Positions 11,001 through 22,900 of a stretch of 64,000 nucleotides of DNA are shown here, in pieces. Every line of letters begins with the position of its first letter. Position 1 is the stretch's first letter. The DNA lies in NCBI GenBank assembly GCA_016169945.1, contig JADLSH010000388.1, positions 3,608,501 to 3,672,500 on the forward strand, in the 5' to 3' direction. The notes under the pieces are model-generated. The model was not told the DNA's origin. It did no database searches and saw only the letters and a program-made list of their open reading frames with translations. The DNA comes from Trachythela sp. YZ-2020. Its lineage: Eukaryota; Cnidaria; Anthozoa; Malacalcyonacea; Clavulariidae. Position numbers and translations under genes: made by a program.

Positions 11001-14000
11001 TAGGCAATTATGCTAGCAGGCTGACGATATACAGAACTTGCGGTTACAGCTCTGCAACTGGCCAACTGGCCGCTGCACCGGAATCGCAGGGCCGGTGGTT
11101 CAATTCCTGCCAGAGGACCTAGTGTTGCATTTTTCGCAACCGTTCCTGGTTAGGTTTAAATTTGTGTATATATCTACTCACTTGGATTATCCACCAAACC
11201 CAGTATTCTAGTTCAACCAAGTGAAGTGCAAAAAAAATCTTTGAAGTTTACCTTATCCAGTATATATATAGTAATTTAGCTAAAAATTGATAAAAGTTCT
11301 TTTAATTTTAGAAATTTGTGACTATGGATACCCACAGAAAACCGATACGTCCATCTTAAAAACATTCATCACACAGCAAGGCATAAAGACGCAAAGTCGA
11401 GAAGAACAGGCTCAGATCACAAGTCAAGTGACGGGCCAGATTGGTTGGAGACGAGAGGGCATTAAATATCGTCGTAATGAATTATTCTTAGATGTCTTGG
11501 AGTCTGTGAACTTATTGATGTCCCCACAAGGTACGTGCTAGATATGTGCAGCCAAATTGAATTGAAAGTGATCACGAAAATTTTAGGCATAAACCTTTTT
11601 GGGTATGTTTTACTAAGCACTATCATGCAGCACATCTATGGCGCATGGTTAAGGCCAACTGGCCAAGTAAAAAAATTTAGTAGTTTCTCGTCCGAATTTT
11701 GAAAAAAAAGGAGAACGCGGGTGCTTTTTTTTTTTAACCTTCAAAGATTGCTCTTAAAGTTTACCAAATAACCTATAAAAACACGCAAATATTGAAGTTT
11801 ACTCATAAAAACGTAAATATATAACAATATGGCGCGAACAACGGCGCAAAGTACCGAACAGCAAGCGAGAGTTGACGAAAAGTTCCGAACGGCAACCGAA
11901 CTATGCTGAAAGGCCGAAATATAGTGGAAATTCTTTGAAAGGCTTGAATATAAAAAAAAATCCATGCGGCAGGGAAAAATGATGCGAGCGGGGACGAGAA
12001 ACTATTAATTTTTTTTACTTGGCCTAACAGGTAGTTGTCAGAGTGCGGGGGTAGTAGTTTTGTATTTGATGGCAAAAAGATAGAATTCAGAGATTTAGTT
12101 TATGATTTGGATCTTCCTACAAGTGTCAGCTGTTCTGAAGTTGATCACCATCTGCTACCCGGTAATGCTTACTGAAATCTACCTAATAATGTGTACAAAA
12201 AGTCTAAAGGAGCCATCTTATTGATTCCAATACGATGCATGTTTCTTTCATTTCTTTGACCAGGGTTGGAATTCCTGCAGAATGCAGCTTTTTTATTATA
12301 TTTATGCCGTAGTAGCATATGTGAGGAAATGTTTTCTGGTTTTGACTCGACCACTTAGTACTGCAGAGTGGAGCACCCCTTCGTCAAGCTTTGGGGGGCT
12401 CAGAATGAACATTTTGCAAGAATGCTTGAAAATATATGATTTTTTCCATAGTTTTCATTCTCCAGGCATCACTTATAACTATTTCAGGCATGAATATCGT
12501 ATAAAGATGCGATCATGGGATTTTGGGGTTTCACCCTTGGTAACATGCTCGTCTAGAGAGCCCCCCCCTAGTTATGAATTTAGTTCTACAGCACTGATCT
12601 TAGGAGAGCAGTTTAGAACTGATAGAGCTATACAGTAAACAAGTTTAGAATAAGGTGTGTAACACATATTTTAACAGATATATGCAAATATTATGTGATG
12701 AGCTTAATTAATGTGATTACCGATTATCGCAATTTATCGACCGAAAACCGATTTAACAATCGGTTGTTGGCTCATCCCTAAACATTTTCCCATCAGGTCA
12801 GACATTGAGTGCACATGTAAGTGGTAAGGTTGTGATGAAGAGTTATCTTTCTGGAATGCCTGAATGCAAATTTGGAATGAATGATAAACTATTGTTGGAG
12901 AAACAAGCCAAGTCATCTACTCCTGAATCTGCTGCTGCTGATGCACTCTCTAAAAAGTAAGATCTTAGTATTTACAATTTGTTCTTTGTAAACTGATACC
13001 AATGCTTGACCAGTAAATCCAATAGTTGGGCGATATTGGAATTTCAATACAAGTATCGATACTCAAAATATCTTGGTAATGATGGTGTACCATTACAATT
13101 TTTAGCACATGTGTAATCTGTAGTAAAAACATACAATGATATACCAAATAACTAAATAAGTAATCTCAACATTCTGTAGTAACCTCAACAAAATATCAGG
13201 AATTCAGTTTGGCTAAGTAACATTGTTTTTGAATTTTAAAATATAAATTATATGTGTTTGTTTCTCGTTTGTGAATTTTTCGTGCAGCTTAAATAAGAAG
13301 ATAACTACTCATAGCCATAATACCAGTATATATTTTGGTATACTGTAATAAAGATGTACTGGGGCTTCGGTGGCGCAGTTGTCAGAGCAAGCGCCTTTCA
13401 CCTCTGAGTCTTGAGCTCGATTCTCGCTGAGGACTTTACTAATCACACTCATGTGAAAAGAGTAAGTCAACGCTCAGCCGAAAGTCGTGGGTTTTCTCCG
13501 GGCATTCCGGTTTCCTCCCATAGGGAAAGTTGACTGGGTGGGTTAGGATATACAGATTAGCGGAAGGTAATATCACAATTGTTGTAAAAATAGATAATGT
13601 AGGCTAAGTACATAATATAGGTAAGCGAGACACTTGATGTAATCGGTCACTGAAAAGCCTCAACGGGGAGTGAGCTGAATAATGTATGTCATGTATGTAT
13701 ACTGGTATTTATAGCGTACCAATATCGGTGTTGACCTTAAATCGTGAATAAGTAAGAATACTGGTACACTGCCAAACATTATAATAATGCTAATAATGTT
13801 ATAATACTTTACGTTTAACAATACTTTGCTAGGAACACAAGTAAAAGTGGTATTGCAATTGATGACTGTACTTTCCATCAGGTCAGCATATAATTTACAG
13901 TAAATCGGTTGTTTATAGTTTTAGTGACAGGGTTGGGAGGGTGATTCAACAGTTTAATTAACTGTACCAAACATCGCATGTGTTTTTCTGGCACTACTTG

Positions 14001-16549
14001 CGGTATTTTTATTCGTTTTCATAGCGGAGTTTCTGTTCGTTGTTGTAACATTGTTTTTGTTTGCAGTGTGTTAAACTTAGCAAATTTGAAACAGAAAGAA
14101 GCATCAGTTTTGTTCCCCCAGATGGTGAATTTGAATTAATGAGGTACAATAATATTTTAATTCCATTTGGATAAACGTAATGAAACCTTCCAGTGGTTGG
14201 GATGGACAAAGCAGTATATTTTCAGTACCAAACCATAGCCTGCATTCTCTCGTAGATACCGTACGACAAAGGACATCAGTCTGCCATTCCGTGTCATACC
14301 GCTGGTTCGAGAAGTTGGCAAGACTAGAATGGAAGTCAAGGTTGTCCTGAAATCCAACTTTAAACCTTCCGTCTTAGGACAGAAGATCGAGGTTTGTGGA
14401 CGGTTGAAACTGAAACACTGAGTAAAATATTGTAAAGCAGTAAGTACTAGACTAGTCAGACTAGTATTAGTGGCAATTGTCAGCACTCAGTCAGACTCTC
14501 CAGCTATTTTGAGGAGGTTGGGAAAACGTTTTGCAATTTTGAGTTTGTCTAAAAGGGTGCTTCTGATTCATGTATGTGTTTTTACATCTTTAGATCCGTA
14601 TTCCAACGCCACCCACGACTGCAGGTGTACAAGTTGTGTGTATGAAAGGAAAAGCGAAGTTTAAATCCAGTGAAAACGCTATCGTATGGAAGTATGTAAA
14701 TATTTTTATACAAAAGAAAGAAATATACCAAAATCTTTAGAAATTTAAGATTAGGACAACCACTGATAATGATGATAATGATAACGAGAATGATAACGAT
14801 AACGATGACGATAATGATAATATCATTTAATTGATCACGATATGTTTTAACTGCAGCTAATGCCAATGTCATCCTGAATCTACTTATCACTTACTACCCT
14901 AATCCGCCAGTCAACATCCCCTGTGGTAGGAAAACGAATATTTGGTTGACATTATCTTTGAAATAAGTAACTTAGGATTGTTTTTCTTATATCTTGGCTT
15001 TAACTAGTTGATACTGTATGACACTACCGTTTTCCAGAAATATTTTTCCAAAACTACATCTCTCACTTTCGTGCATTGTAGCGTCGTGGGTTAATTGCCA
15101 AATATGTGCATGTGGTAGAGACCTTACACATTTTCATAGAACACAGAGTTTAGAAATATTTTCCCAGAAATATCACTTGTTAAGGTCAAAGATCCAAAAA
15201 ATATCTATTTTTAGGATCAAGCGTATGGCAGGAATGAAGGAATCTCAGATTAGTGCGGAGATTGAGTTGATGCCTGCCAAGGAAGGAAAGAAATGGGCTA
15301 GACCACCTATATCACTTAACTTTGAGGTAAGCTAGGAATCTTGGAAATGTTATTACGTATGTGTGCTGTGTACTTCTCAAACTCATTAATAATTCATGAG
15401 CAAAACACAAAGGAAATCACCACCGTATCGTTGTCTTGATACCACGGTAATAAACACCCATAAATTAACTCAACTTTCGCGTTGAATTTCTCTTTAAATA
15501 CTGGTTTGTTTGAGAAGCTATATCATACACTCGAAGTCGTTTATTATAGTGATTTAAAAACACCTCAAAGTATGTTAAAAAAACTCGGCTAGCGCCTTGT
15601 TTTTCAACACACTTTTCGGTGTTTCAAGTAATATATCATACACGAGAAGGAGTTTATTATAGTGATTTGAAACACCGAAAAGTGCATGTGTTGAAAAACA
15701 AGGCGCTATAGCCGAGTTTTTTAACATACTTTGAGGTGTTTTTAAATCACTATAATCTTCTCAAACAAACCAGTATTTAAAGAAATTCAACTCTTGTGTT
15801 TTGCTCATGAATTATTAATGAGTTTGAGAAATCACTATAATAAACTCCTTCTCGTGTATGATATATTACATAGTAAACCAGAGATGCAGAAATGCTGCGG
15901 GTATGCGGGTACCACCGGTGAATAAGTTTACTGGCATTGAGGAAGGTTGAAAGTGAATCATTTAATAAAACATTCAGCCGCGTATCCAAGCGCTTTGGCT
16001 TGCTACACGGTTGCGTGAGGAGCGCCCGGGCGACACGCGGGAGAAGAAATGGAAAACGCGACCGTTTAGCTCGTCAAAGCGCCTGGGTACGAAGCTGTAA
16101 AACATTGCAAAGCAGTAAGTACTAGACTAGTCAGGCTATTATTAGTAGCAACAGTCAGCACTCGGTCAGACTAGAAGTACTGCAATGGCCAACTGGCAAA
16201 CTTACAAATGCAGGCATGTCGGAAAATTTCAAGTTGTTTTGAGGAAAGCTGGGAATTCCAAAATCCTACCTGGAGGAAGGTTGAAAGGATTTTGTGTACA
16301 TTGTGTACAATTGTGTTTTTGGCCATCGGCAGGCCTTTATTTCGAGCCCTGTATATCCAATATGAATAACGTTAACTCGGTTCTTAGGGAGTAACCTATA
16401 TACATTTTCTCCAGGTCCCATTTGCGTGCTCTGGTCTCAAAGTTCGTTATCTCAAAGTGTTCGAACACAAGCTAAACTACAGTGATCATGACGTCATAAA
16501 GTGGGTCAGATATATCTCACGCAGTGGACTGTACGAGACTCGATGTTGA
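8004..16549 (+). CDS. AP2M1: AP-2 complex subunit mu (clathrin adaptor)
   Basis: This is the medium subunit of the AP-2 adaptor, which selects tyrosine-motif cargo at the plasma membrane for clathrin-mediated endocytosis. Ten exons join in frame: 8004-8077, 10315-10580, 11312-11530, 12797-12956, 13833-13881, 14067-14143, 14256-14391, 14594-14691, 15215-15326 and 16415-16549. They give 441 residues, close to the 435 of vertebrate forms. The N-terminal longin domain starts [18 protein letters not shown]. The activating-kinase site is kept in SQVTGQIGW (Thr154). The C-terminal mu-homology domain keeps the YxxPhi-pocket Asp174 ([13 protein letters not shown]), the basic patch [11 protein letters not shown] and the DVIKWVRY tryptophan, and ends YETRC. 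All introns are GT-AG. The linker near residues 220-245 is divergent, as is usual. Introns carry a SINE, a hAT-like element and foldback elements. The spliced product is well supported by family-wide conservation. Confidence 0.97.
9331..10027. repeat. Duplicated AACTGGCAGTACCC repeat, second copy interrupted
   Basis: A unit of about 110 bp starting near TTAACTCATTAACTGGCAGT and ending GCATTGCCAGCTAATGGGTTA occupies 9331-9440. A second copy starts at about 9463 and is split: its left part runs to 9542 and its right part resumes at 9986-10027. The gap is a separate TIR element. A fragment of the same family appears at 22247-22290 inside an SF3B4 intron. Its ends are imperfect inverted repeats (AACTGGCAGT and CCAGCTAATGGGTT). 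Confidence 0.75.
9543..9985. mobile_element. 443-bp nonautonomous hAT-like element with 7-bp target duplication
   Basis: The element begins CAGGCATTGAAATTTATGAT. Its far end, read in reverse complement, begins CAGAGGCCGAAATTTACGTA. The sequence CTAAAGT lies directly outside both ends (9536-9542 and 9986-9992), as expected for a target-site duplication. Ends of the CAG-G type and a 7-8 bp duplication fit the hAT superfamily. Internal ACGGAATAGTAAA copies near both ends extend the inverted symmetry. No transposase frame is present, so it would depend on another copy. Confidence 0.75.
10632..11028. mobile_element. Foldback element with 37-bp terminal inverted repeats
   Basis: The left end begins ATCGTCAGCCTGCTAGCATA and continues through AATTGCCTAACTCATTTT. 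The exact reverse complement lies at 10992-11028. Internal copies of GACTTAGGCAAG and GAGTTAGGCAA repeat in both orientations. It sits in AP2M1 intron 2, just downstream of exon 2. No coding sequence is seen. Confidence 0.8.
12411..12594 (+). repeat. Dispersed repeat, copy A
   Basis: This segment of AP2M1 intron 3, starting TTTGCAAGAATGCTTGAAAA and ending in a block with AACATGCTCGTCTAGAGAGC and GAATTTAGTTCTACAGCAC, recurs in reverse orientation at 25708-25912. The two copies differ by small indels and a diverged middle. No coding content or clear ends were recognised. Confidence 0.7.
13361..13695 (+). mobile_element. tRNA-derived SINE, copy 1
   Basis: The 5' part looks like a tRNA gene with an A box (TGGCGCAGTTGTCAGAGCA) and a B box (GAGCTCGATTCTCGC), that is, an internal RNA polymerase III promoter. 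A body follows with GTGGGTTTTCTCCGGGCATT and TCCGGTTTCCTCCC, then a tail with CAACGGGGAGTGAGCTGAATAATGTATG. A closely related copy lies at 33029-33425 and a more distant one near 46488. It is not a functional tRNA gene, because the fold after the B box is lost and it continues for 250 bp. It lies in AP2M1 intron 4. Confidence 0.85.
15374..15830. mobile_element. Nested foldback element in AP2M1 intron 9
   Basis: Three successive pairs of arms fold onto each other. The outermost pair is TCTCAAACTCATTAATAATT (15375) with its complement ending 15830. Next is AAATACTGGTTTGTTTGAGA (near 15497) with its complement near 15757-15780. The inner pair runs from ACACCTCAAAGTATGTTAAA to ACACACTTTTCGGTGTTTC (about 15550-15625), with its complement at about 15668-15752. 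The fold spans about 457 bp. No coding sequence is present. Confidence 0.85.
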
Positions 16550-16611
16550 AGACCATCTAGAATTTTTTGCTTTTAATATTCTTTGTTTTACGCTAGAATG
16601 ATGAATGATTT

Positions 16612-16617
16612 AATAAA
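16612..16617 (+). promoter_or_regulatory. Probable AP2M1 polyadenylation signal
   Basis: An AATAAA hexamer lies 63 bases after the AP2M1 stop codon, at a usual distance for a short 3' UTR. The exact cleavage site cannot be read from sequence. Confidence 0.5.
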
Positions 16618-16913
16618 TATAGCAAATTTGTCGCAATTAAACAATCGAAAAAGTATTTGAATTGATGAAATATCATATACATACGTTGCAAGTAGTATGT
16701 ATTGGCGCCGATGTGGTATCCGCATAGAATAATAGAAACTAAATGATATCGTAACACGAAAGCATACTGCGACGATACTTGTCAAATAGAAATCGATTTT
16801 CAAAACTAATCCATATCTTGAAATGTACTTTACTTGTTCTTACATTTGTTATGTTGTGTCCTCCATCGTCAAATATTTTTAACAAATATTTTAATTCATG
16901 TTTACGCCAAAAA

Positions 16914-19012
16914 CAGGGGCGGATCCAGGGGTAGTCAACCCGGTCACGCGACTAGGGTAAAAAATTGCGAAGTTAATTAATTCGAATTCAAATCGCGGTC
17001 CAGTTATCAAATTGGCTCAGTGGCGTCAGCATATTTAAGTTTGTAGTCCAGTAATTAAATTGCGTTCAGCGGTAAAGATTTATGTAAAGCAATATGATGA
17101 TCAGTCAAAACAGCGGTCTTCCGCTTGAATCTTGACCGACTTGGTGGCAAATCTGGTCATTTGATTGGTTAGCAGCGATGTTGACCACTTTCCGGGGAGT
17201 TCTGACCGGGCAACTCATCAGGGGCACAAATATAAGCTCTGCCATTGGCCAATCTTAAAAAATATCTGAGTTCTCATTGGCTGCATAATTTTGACCGATC
17301 AGAGAGAGTCAGCCTGGTCAGCCTGGTCTGTCTGAATATATTTATAGAACTGCAAAGGTTCAACAAAGTAGCACAGCCAGAAATCCCAATGTCTGCTAGT
17401 ATTTACGAGACCGTACAGTCCGCGTTTGCGGAAAACGATCGGCGAAGAGTTCTGTTGAAGAGCTAGTGAGCGCCATCAACAACACAAGCTTTTGCCTTGG
17501 GAGAAATTTTGGTGCCGAATCATATACATCCCGAAGTACGTTCGAGATCGAAACAGCAACTGTTGTACGGCCCTAATGCATCAGTCAATTCCAGCTGCGA
17601 CCATCCCCCCCCCGGGACAGTGTGGGGCATTTGCACGCTTACTTGTCCCCACGGCCGGGCATTTGCAGCTGCGTGTTCACCCGGGGGCCGGGCATTTGTC
17701 AATATCGGGTTATTACCCCCGGGCATTTGTCGCTCACGGAGAAAAGACCGCGGCCACGAGTTTCCTTTGTCGTATATGCCAAAATGGACGACTTTATCGG
17801 CAAGGACGAGAGCTTTGTTGTGTCTTGGCTGAAGAAAGAAGGCCTAGATAAGGCGAAGTAATACTGTAGCCTTCTTTATGTAAATAGTCTTTATGTAATT
17901 TACACTTCAAAACGCTGAACACTTATACTGTAGGCGTATTAAAATTATTAATAATTTACTTTCTGGCCTTTGAACATTTTTAGTTCTAACAAGGTATATT
18001 ATATGTGGGAACATTTTAATAATATGTTAAACAAATTTTATGTTATATTATATTATTGTTTACAAATTTTATGTTATATTATTTTCAAGTGTGAATCAAT
18101 GTTTAAGAATTTCCTTCAGTTAATTTAGTACATTCTTTGAAATTGACTAATTTGTCGGCCCGGGGGTGGGGCATTTGTTTTGCTTTTTCGTCCCAAGGGT
18201 GGGGCATTGTTCCTTCTTTTTTGCCCTACCCCCGGGCATTTGCACGAAAAAAATGAAAATTTACCAATGCCCGGGGGTTGTCCCGGGGGGGGGATGGTCG
18301 CAGCTGGAATTGACTGATGCATAAGGTAAGGTCCTATACTGTTTATTTGTGCGCAAAGTATTGACTCGCGTAGGTGATGAGGTGAACTGATTTACATAAT
18401 ATTGCGGTCAAGACTTTGACTCGACGCTTTATAATAATATACTTTATAGATAAGATTTACAGCGAACCAAGTTTAATACCCAGGCGAATCGGAAGTTTGT
18501 TTATGCTTTTTGTGGACTGTTAGTTTAATATTATCTATATCTATACTGGATTTATATAATGTATATGGAGCAATATACAAAGGCAATACCACATGGCATA
18601 GCTTGGTGTAAATGTGTAATACGATCATGTGTTATTTTGTGAAATTCATGTTTTTAATCCACAGCCACAGACGTAGTTTCAAAGAGCACATGTACACATT
18701 CAATGATTCAAATATTTAAATGTCTGATCAAGTGAAGTGAAATCCCTAAGGAGTGATTTGTTGGAGTCAGTGAGACTGAAAATTGCTATATGGGTCGCAT
18801 CTTATGAGGTTAATTTTTGGCTGAAGCTGCTCCCAGAGTGCCGCAAATGGTGTTTCCGAGGTTCAAAATTCAAAAAATTTCTGGGGGGCCATGCCCCCAT
18901 ACCCCCCTAGGTTGCTCGCGCCTACGGCGCTCGGCCAATTTTGCACCTGCGGCGCAAACTTGTATTGTCAGATATTTTGACTAACGTACGAAAAATCCTG
19001 GATCCGCCCCTG
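16914..19012. mobile_element. 2.1-kb hAT-like element with perfect 8-bp target duplication
   Basis: The ends are inverted repeats: CAGGGGCGGATCCAGG at the left and its complement CCTGGATCCGCCCCTG at the right. The 8-mer GCCAAAAA lies immediately outside both (16906-16913 and 19013-19020), an intact target duplication of the length hAT transposases make. The right subterminal part has a GC-rich block (GGGGGGCCATGCCCCCATAC, then CTACGGCGC), also seen in other element remnants at 28910-29045 and 63949-64000. No transposase frame was recognised, so it is probably nonautonomous. It carries a second transposon at 17577-18321. It fills most of the AP2M1-SF3B4 spacer. Confidence 0.88.
17577..18321. 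mobile_element. Harbinger-like TIR element nested in the hAT-like element
   Basis: Near-perfect inverted repeats of about 43 bp begin TGCATCAGTCAATTCCAGCT at both ends. They are flanked by TAA on each side (17574-17576 and 18322-18324), the three-base duplication typical of PIF/Harbinger elements. Internally, GGGCATTTG motifs repeat in both orientations. A short frame at 17784-17861 (MDDFIGKDESFVVSWLKK...) starts with a good context and ends in a stop. It may be a remnant of an element or host exon and matches no family I can name. Confidence 0.85.
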
Positions 19013-19302
19013 GCCAAAAAGCATACCGTTTATAGGGGGGGGGGTTCACATCCACAGAAATACACCAACACAGCAACACACACAACGATAGTAAAACACA
19101 ATTATATCGTAGATAAATAAATATTAGGAATGAAGTTGAAGTTTAAAAAATATTCTTTGAGTTTTTTCCCGAAAACCAAAAACAGATAGTTGTACATGTA
19201 CCCAAAACAAGTCATATTTCTTCAGTATTTTACAACTCGTCTCACACTAAGACACTAAATCTATAACCATCCTACTATTTGCCTCGACACTTCGTACCTC
19301 GG

Positions 19303-19907
19303 TACCGTATTTATTCTAATTAACGTCCTGGGCGTTTATTTAAAAAAATGACTTAGGAAGGGGGCGTTTATTAGAGAGAGGCGTTTAATAGAGAGAGGCG
19401 TTTAATAGAGAGAGGCGTCTATTTCACAAGTTCATATAAAAAAAACTAGATTAGTGGCAACATTTCTTAATGCTTCGCAAGGAAACATCGTTGAAGTAGA
19501 AGTTTGTGAGAAAAGGAAGCGAGAGGTGGGCCTAATAGTACCAGGTATCTTCCGAGCTAGGACCAAGTCAAAAACTTGTGCAAGGATTCTCCAAGAAGAA
19601 CTGACCCGCATTAAAGATAAATATACTCATTTTGAATTCGAGTACGAACAGTCATTGCTCTACAAAAAACCTCGTGTTGTCAAGTTAATGTGAATGAAAT
19701 AAAACGTTGAAATATGAAACGTTGACTTTTGGCGTTTTATCTTCTCGAATTGAGGGGGGCGTTTATTAGAGAGAGGCGTTTATTAGAGAGAGGCGTTTAT
19801 TAGAGAGAGGCGTTTAAATTTTTAATACAAATTTCTGTAGGTTGAGGGGCGTTAATTGGAGTGGGGCGTTAATTAGATAGTAGGCGTTAATTAGAATAAA
19901 TACGGTA
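19303..19907. mobile_element. 605-bp TIR element with tandem GGCGTTTATTAGAGAGA arrays, abutting SF3B4
   Basis: The left end reads TACCGTATTTATTCTAATTA followed by ACG, and the right end is its complement ending AATAAATACGGTA. Just inside each end are tandem blocks of GAGAGGCGTTTATTA or GAGAGGCGTTTAATA (19365-19425 and 19755-19820). The middle is an open stretch at 19454-19693 with no ATG at its start (79 codons with many Lys/Arg, ending KKPRVVKLM), followed by an AATAAA at 19698. It may be the tail of an element gene; I do not recognise the protein. The right end lies 60 bp before the SF3B4 start codon. Confidence 0.75.
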
Positions 19908-19967
19908 TGGCGGATACATCGCAAAAGATCGAGAGGTCTGGTAACGAATCTGAAACGTAAAACAAGC

Positions 19968-22900
19968 ATGGCTGCCGGACCGATCACAGAACGTAATCAA
20001 GGTGAAGTTTACATCTATTTTTCTACTATAACTTATCTAGAAATTTTAAATTATTGTTGTTTTTGGAGAGAATATCATACGTAATATACCAATACGTTGT
20101 TTGATTGCTGCGATCGTGTTGACTGAAGAAAATATTAGCTATTTTGTACTGGGCATATTTGATGTAAAATCTCACTTTATATGAATAGTTATTTGAGACT
20201 GCTGCAAACTGTTTATATGATTAATTGCATAAACATTCCAGCTTTTGGCAACATATGCCAATGCACCAAACTTTCCAGAGAATAGAATCTGATGCTGCCG
20301 CCCAACTATGCTGGACAGCAGGAGTTCTGCTAACTTTTGTATTTGGACTTTTTCTGACTCATTTTCTGATTCCTACAATAGTTAAACCATAATAATTTGC
20401 TATAAGTAGCCAGATAATTGAACCTTAGGCTTCTATGCCAGTCATATTGTGACTTCATGGTGGAGATCTTTTGACTTTTGTACAGAGAATGCAACCTGGT
20501 TTATTTACTATTGTCATATTGTGTGCATTTTCTTGCTTTGATCCTTATCTTCATGATATTTTCCCATTCAGATGCAACCATATATGTTGGTGGACTTGAT
20601 GAGAAAGTCAATGAGACCTTAATTTGGGAGCTGTTCCTGCAAGCTGGACCTGTTGGTAAGTAAAGTTTGGGGTCTGTGACAGAGGAATTATCTTTGGAGG
20701 CTGTGTTGTTATCAGTCAAACCTAGGTTATGGGTTAAGCCGAACCGTGGATAGCATTATTCTGCCTTCATGCAACCTGCTCCAGTATATTATATTTTTAT
20801 TTCATTGCTACGTTATTTTAGTAAATGTTCACATGCCGAAAGATCGAATCACTCAGCTGCATCAAGGTTATGGCTTTGTTGAGTTTCTTGGAGAGGAAGA
20901 TGCTGATTATGCAATAAAAGTCATGAACATGATCAAAGTTTATGGAAAACCTGTCAGGGTCAACAAGGTTGGTCTAGAATTTAGATTCAGAATATATACT
21001 ATTTAAGAAATAGAAAACATTTTCCATGACGCCTCGTTAGAAATAACGTGGAAAAACTCCCCCTACGGGCTCGTTTTCCCACTGATTATTTCTCGTTCTC
21101 CCAAACTCCCACGCGTGTTTCTATAAGCGTATAGAAACACAGGAAAAATTGTTTTCTATTTCTTTTATAATATAACTCAAAAGACATTTTTTAAACTCGA
21201 TTAATTTACAAATTCTCATTACGTACGCATGCTGACCTTTGCTCGACAATTTCGCTGCAAGAAAACAACTCTGTTTGAAAATTAACAGTCAAAAATGTGT
21301 AAAAGCATTAAAGTTGTTTTTAAATAGTATTGAAAGTTTTATAATTCGCATTAAATTTTTTTTTTTATGATTTTAAATTTTGGCGGGAAAATTTCCTTGT
21401 TTCTATACAGATATAGAAACACGCTTCTCGACCAATCAGCACGCGCATACTATAAATATTATATTATAATACTATATATTATAAACTTATCAATTACTTA
21501 ATATATTAATATTTAATCAGGCATCGTCCCATAATAAGAATCTGGATGTCGGAGCAAATATATTCATTGGTAACCTGGACCCAGAAATTGACGAGAAATT
21601 ATTGTACGACACGTTCAGTGCTTTTGGAGTCATTTTACAAACACCAAAGGTAGGTTGTTTTTTGAATTTCAATGTTGACAATCTAACTGTAAGCAAAGCC
21701 TATGACTAAAAAATGCATTTCTTCCTTTATTTTAGATAATGAGAGATCCAGAGACAGGCAACTCAAAGGGTTTTGCTTTCATAAACTTTGCCAGTTTTGA
21801 TGCAGCAGATGCGGCCATTGAAGCAATGAATGGTCAACATTTGTGCAACCGTCCTATCAGCATTTCTTATGCATTCAAGAAAGACTCTAAGGGTGAAAGA
21901 CACGGCTCTGCTGCAGGCAAGTATAACTTGCAGTATTCAGTTCAACATAAACGTATTAAGTACTAAACGTCAAGCATTGAGGCAACAAAAAAGTTTGAGC
22001 GTTGTAAACTGTGCTTTAGACTGCTAATTTATTGTTCTCTACTGTCTTATCTAGAACGTCTATTGGCTTCCCAGAATCCTCTGGCACAGGCAGATAAACC
22101 ACATCAGTTGTTCGCTGACGCACCACCTACCCAAGTGAACGCCTTTGATCCCGCCATGATGATGGCTGGTGGAGTACCACCACCTCCCACCATGCCACCA
22201 CCAGGTATGTGTGTTTTGACCGTGTTCAAGACTTCACGTATATACCACTTAATTAACTGGCAGTACCCTACCACTGCAAGTAAAATAATCGCTCACCCCC
22301 CCCCTAAATTTTTGCCTCCCCCCCCAGAGCAAAATCTGTCTATGACTATATGTCTGTTCTGTAAAATTACCCAAAATATAATTTGCTGGATATCCTGCCC
22401 ATTTTGCTGTGTTTACCCACAGTCCTTAAGAAGGTGCAATTTAGCTGAATGAAGTGAATGAATATATATATTTACTATTTTATGGGAAGAAATAATTTTA
22501 TGGTGAGTATTGACCAAGTACCATCATGAAGGTATTCTAATACGGACTGACTGGTATCCGCTAGAATACTATCCTATCACCAGATGATCAATGATGTCAA
22601 CTGTATCAATTATTTTTCTATAGGGCTCCCTCCTCCTGGTATGATGCCAGGTCAAATGCCTCCCCAGGGATTCCCACCTCAAGGTCTCCCACCCCCTGGA
22701 ATGCCTCCAGCACCACCACCGCCCATGTCTATGAGAGGTCCACCTCGTGGTCAGGAAAGATCAGATCAGGTAAGATGCACAAGAAAAGATTAATAACATG
22801 GCAACCGGTTGTCTGTGTTGCATTGTAAGGAATATTATTGTAAAGAGCTTGAGATTTGACAATCAGGAAAACTCACATGCTATTCAATGGCAAGCCTTTG

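Noticed and set aside
13361..13435. Possible functional tRNA gene
   Set aside because: A and B boxes are present but no full cloverleaf or terminator follows, and the sequence continues as a repeated SINE.
17492..17861. Overlapping open frames in the GC-rich interior of the Harbinger-like element
   Set aside because: Three frames are open over the same repeats with no recognisable domain; composition effect of GGGCATTTG repeats.
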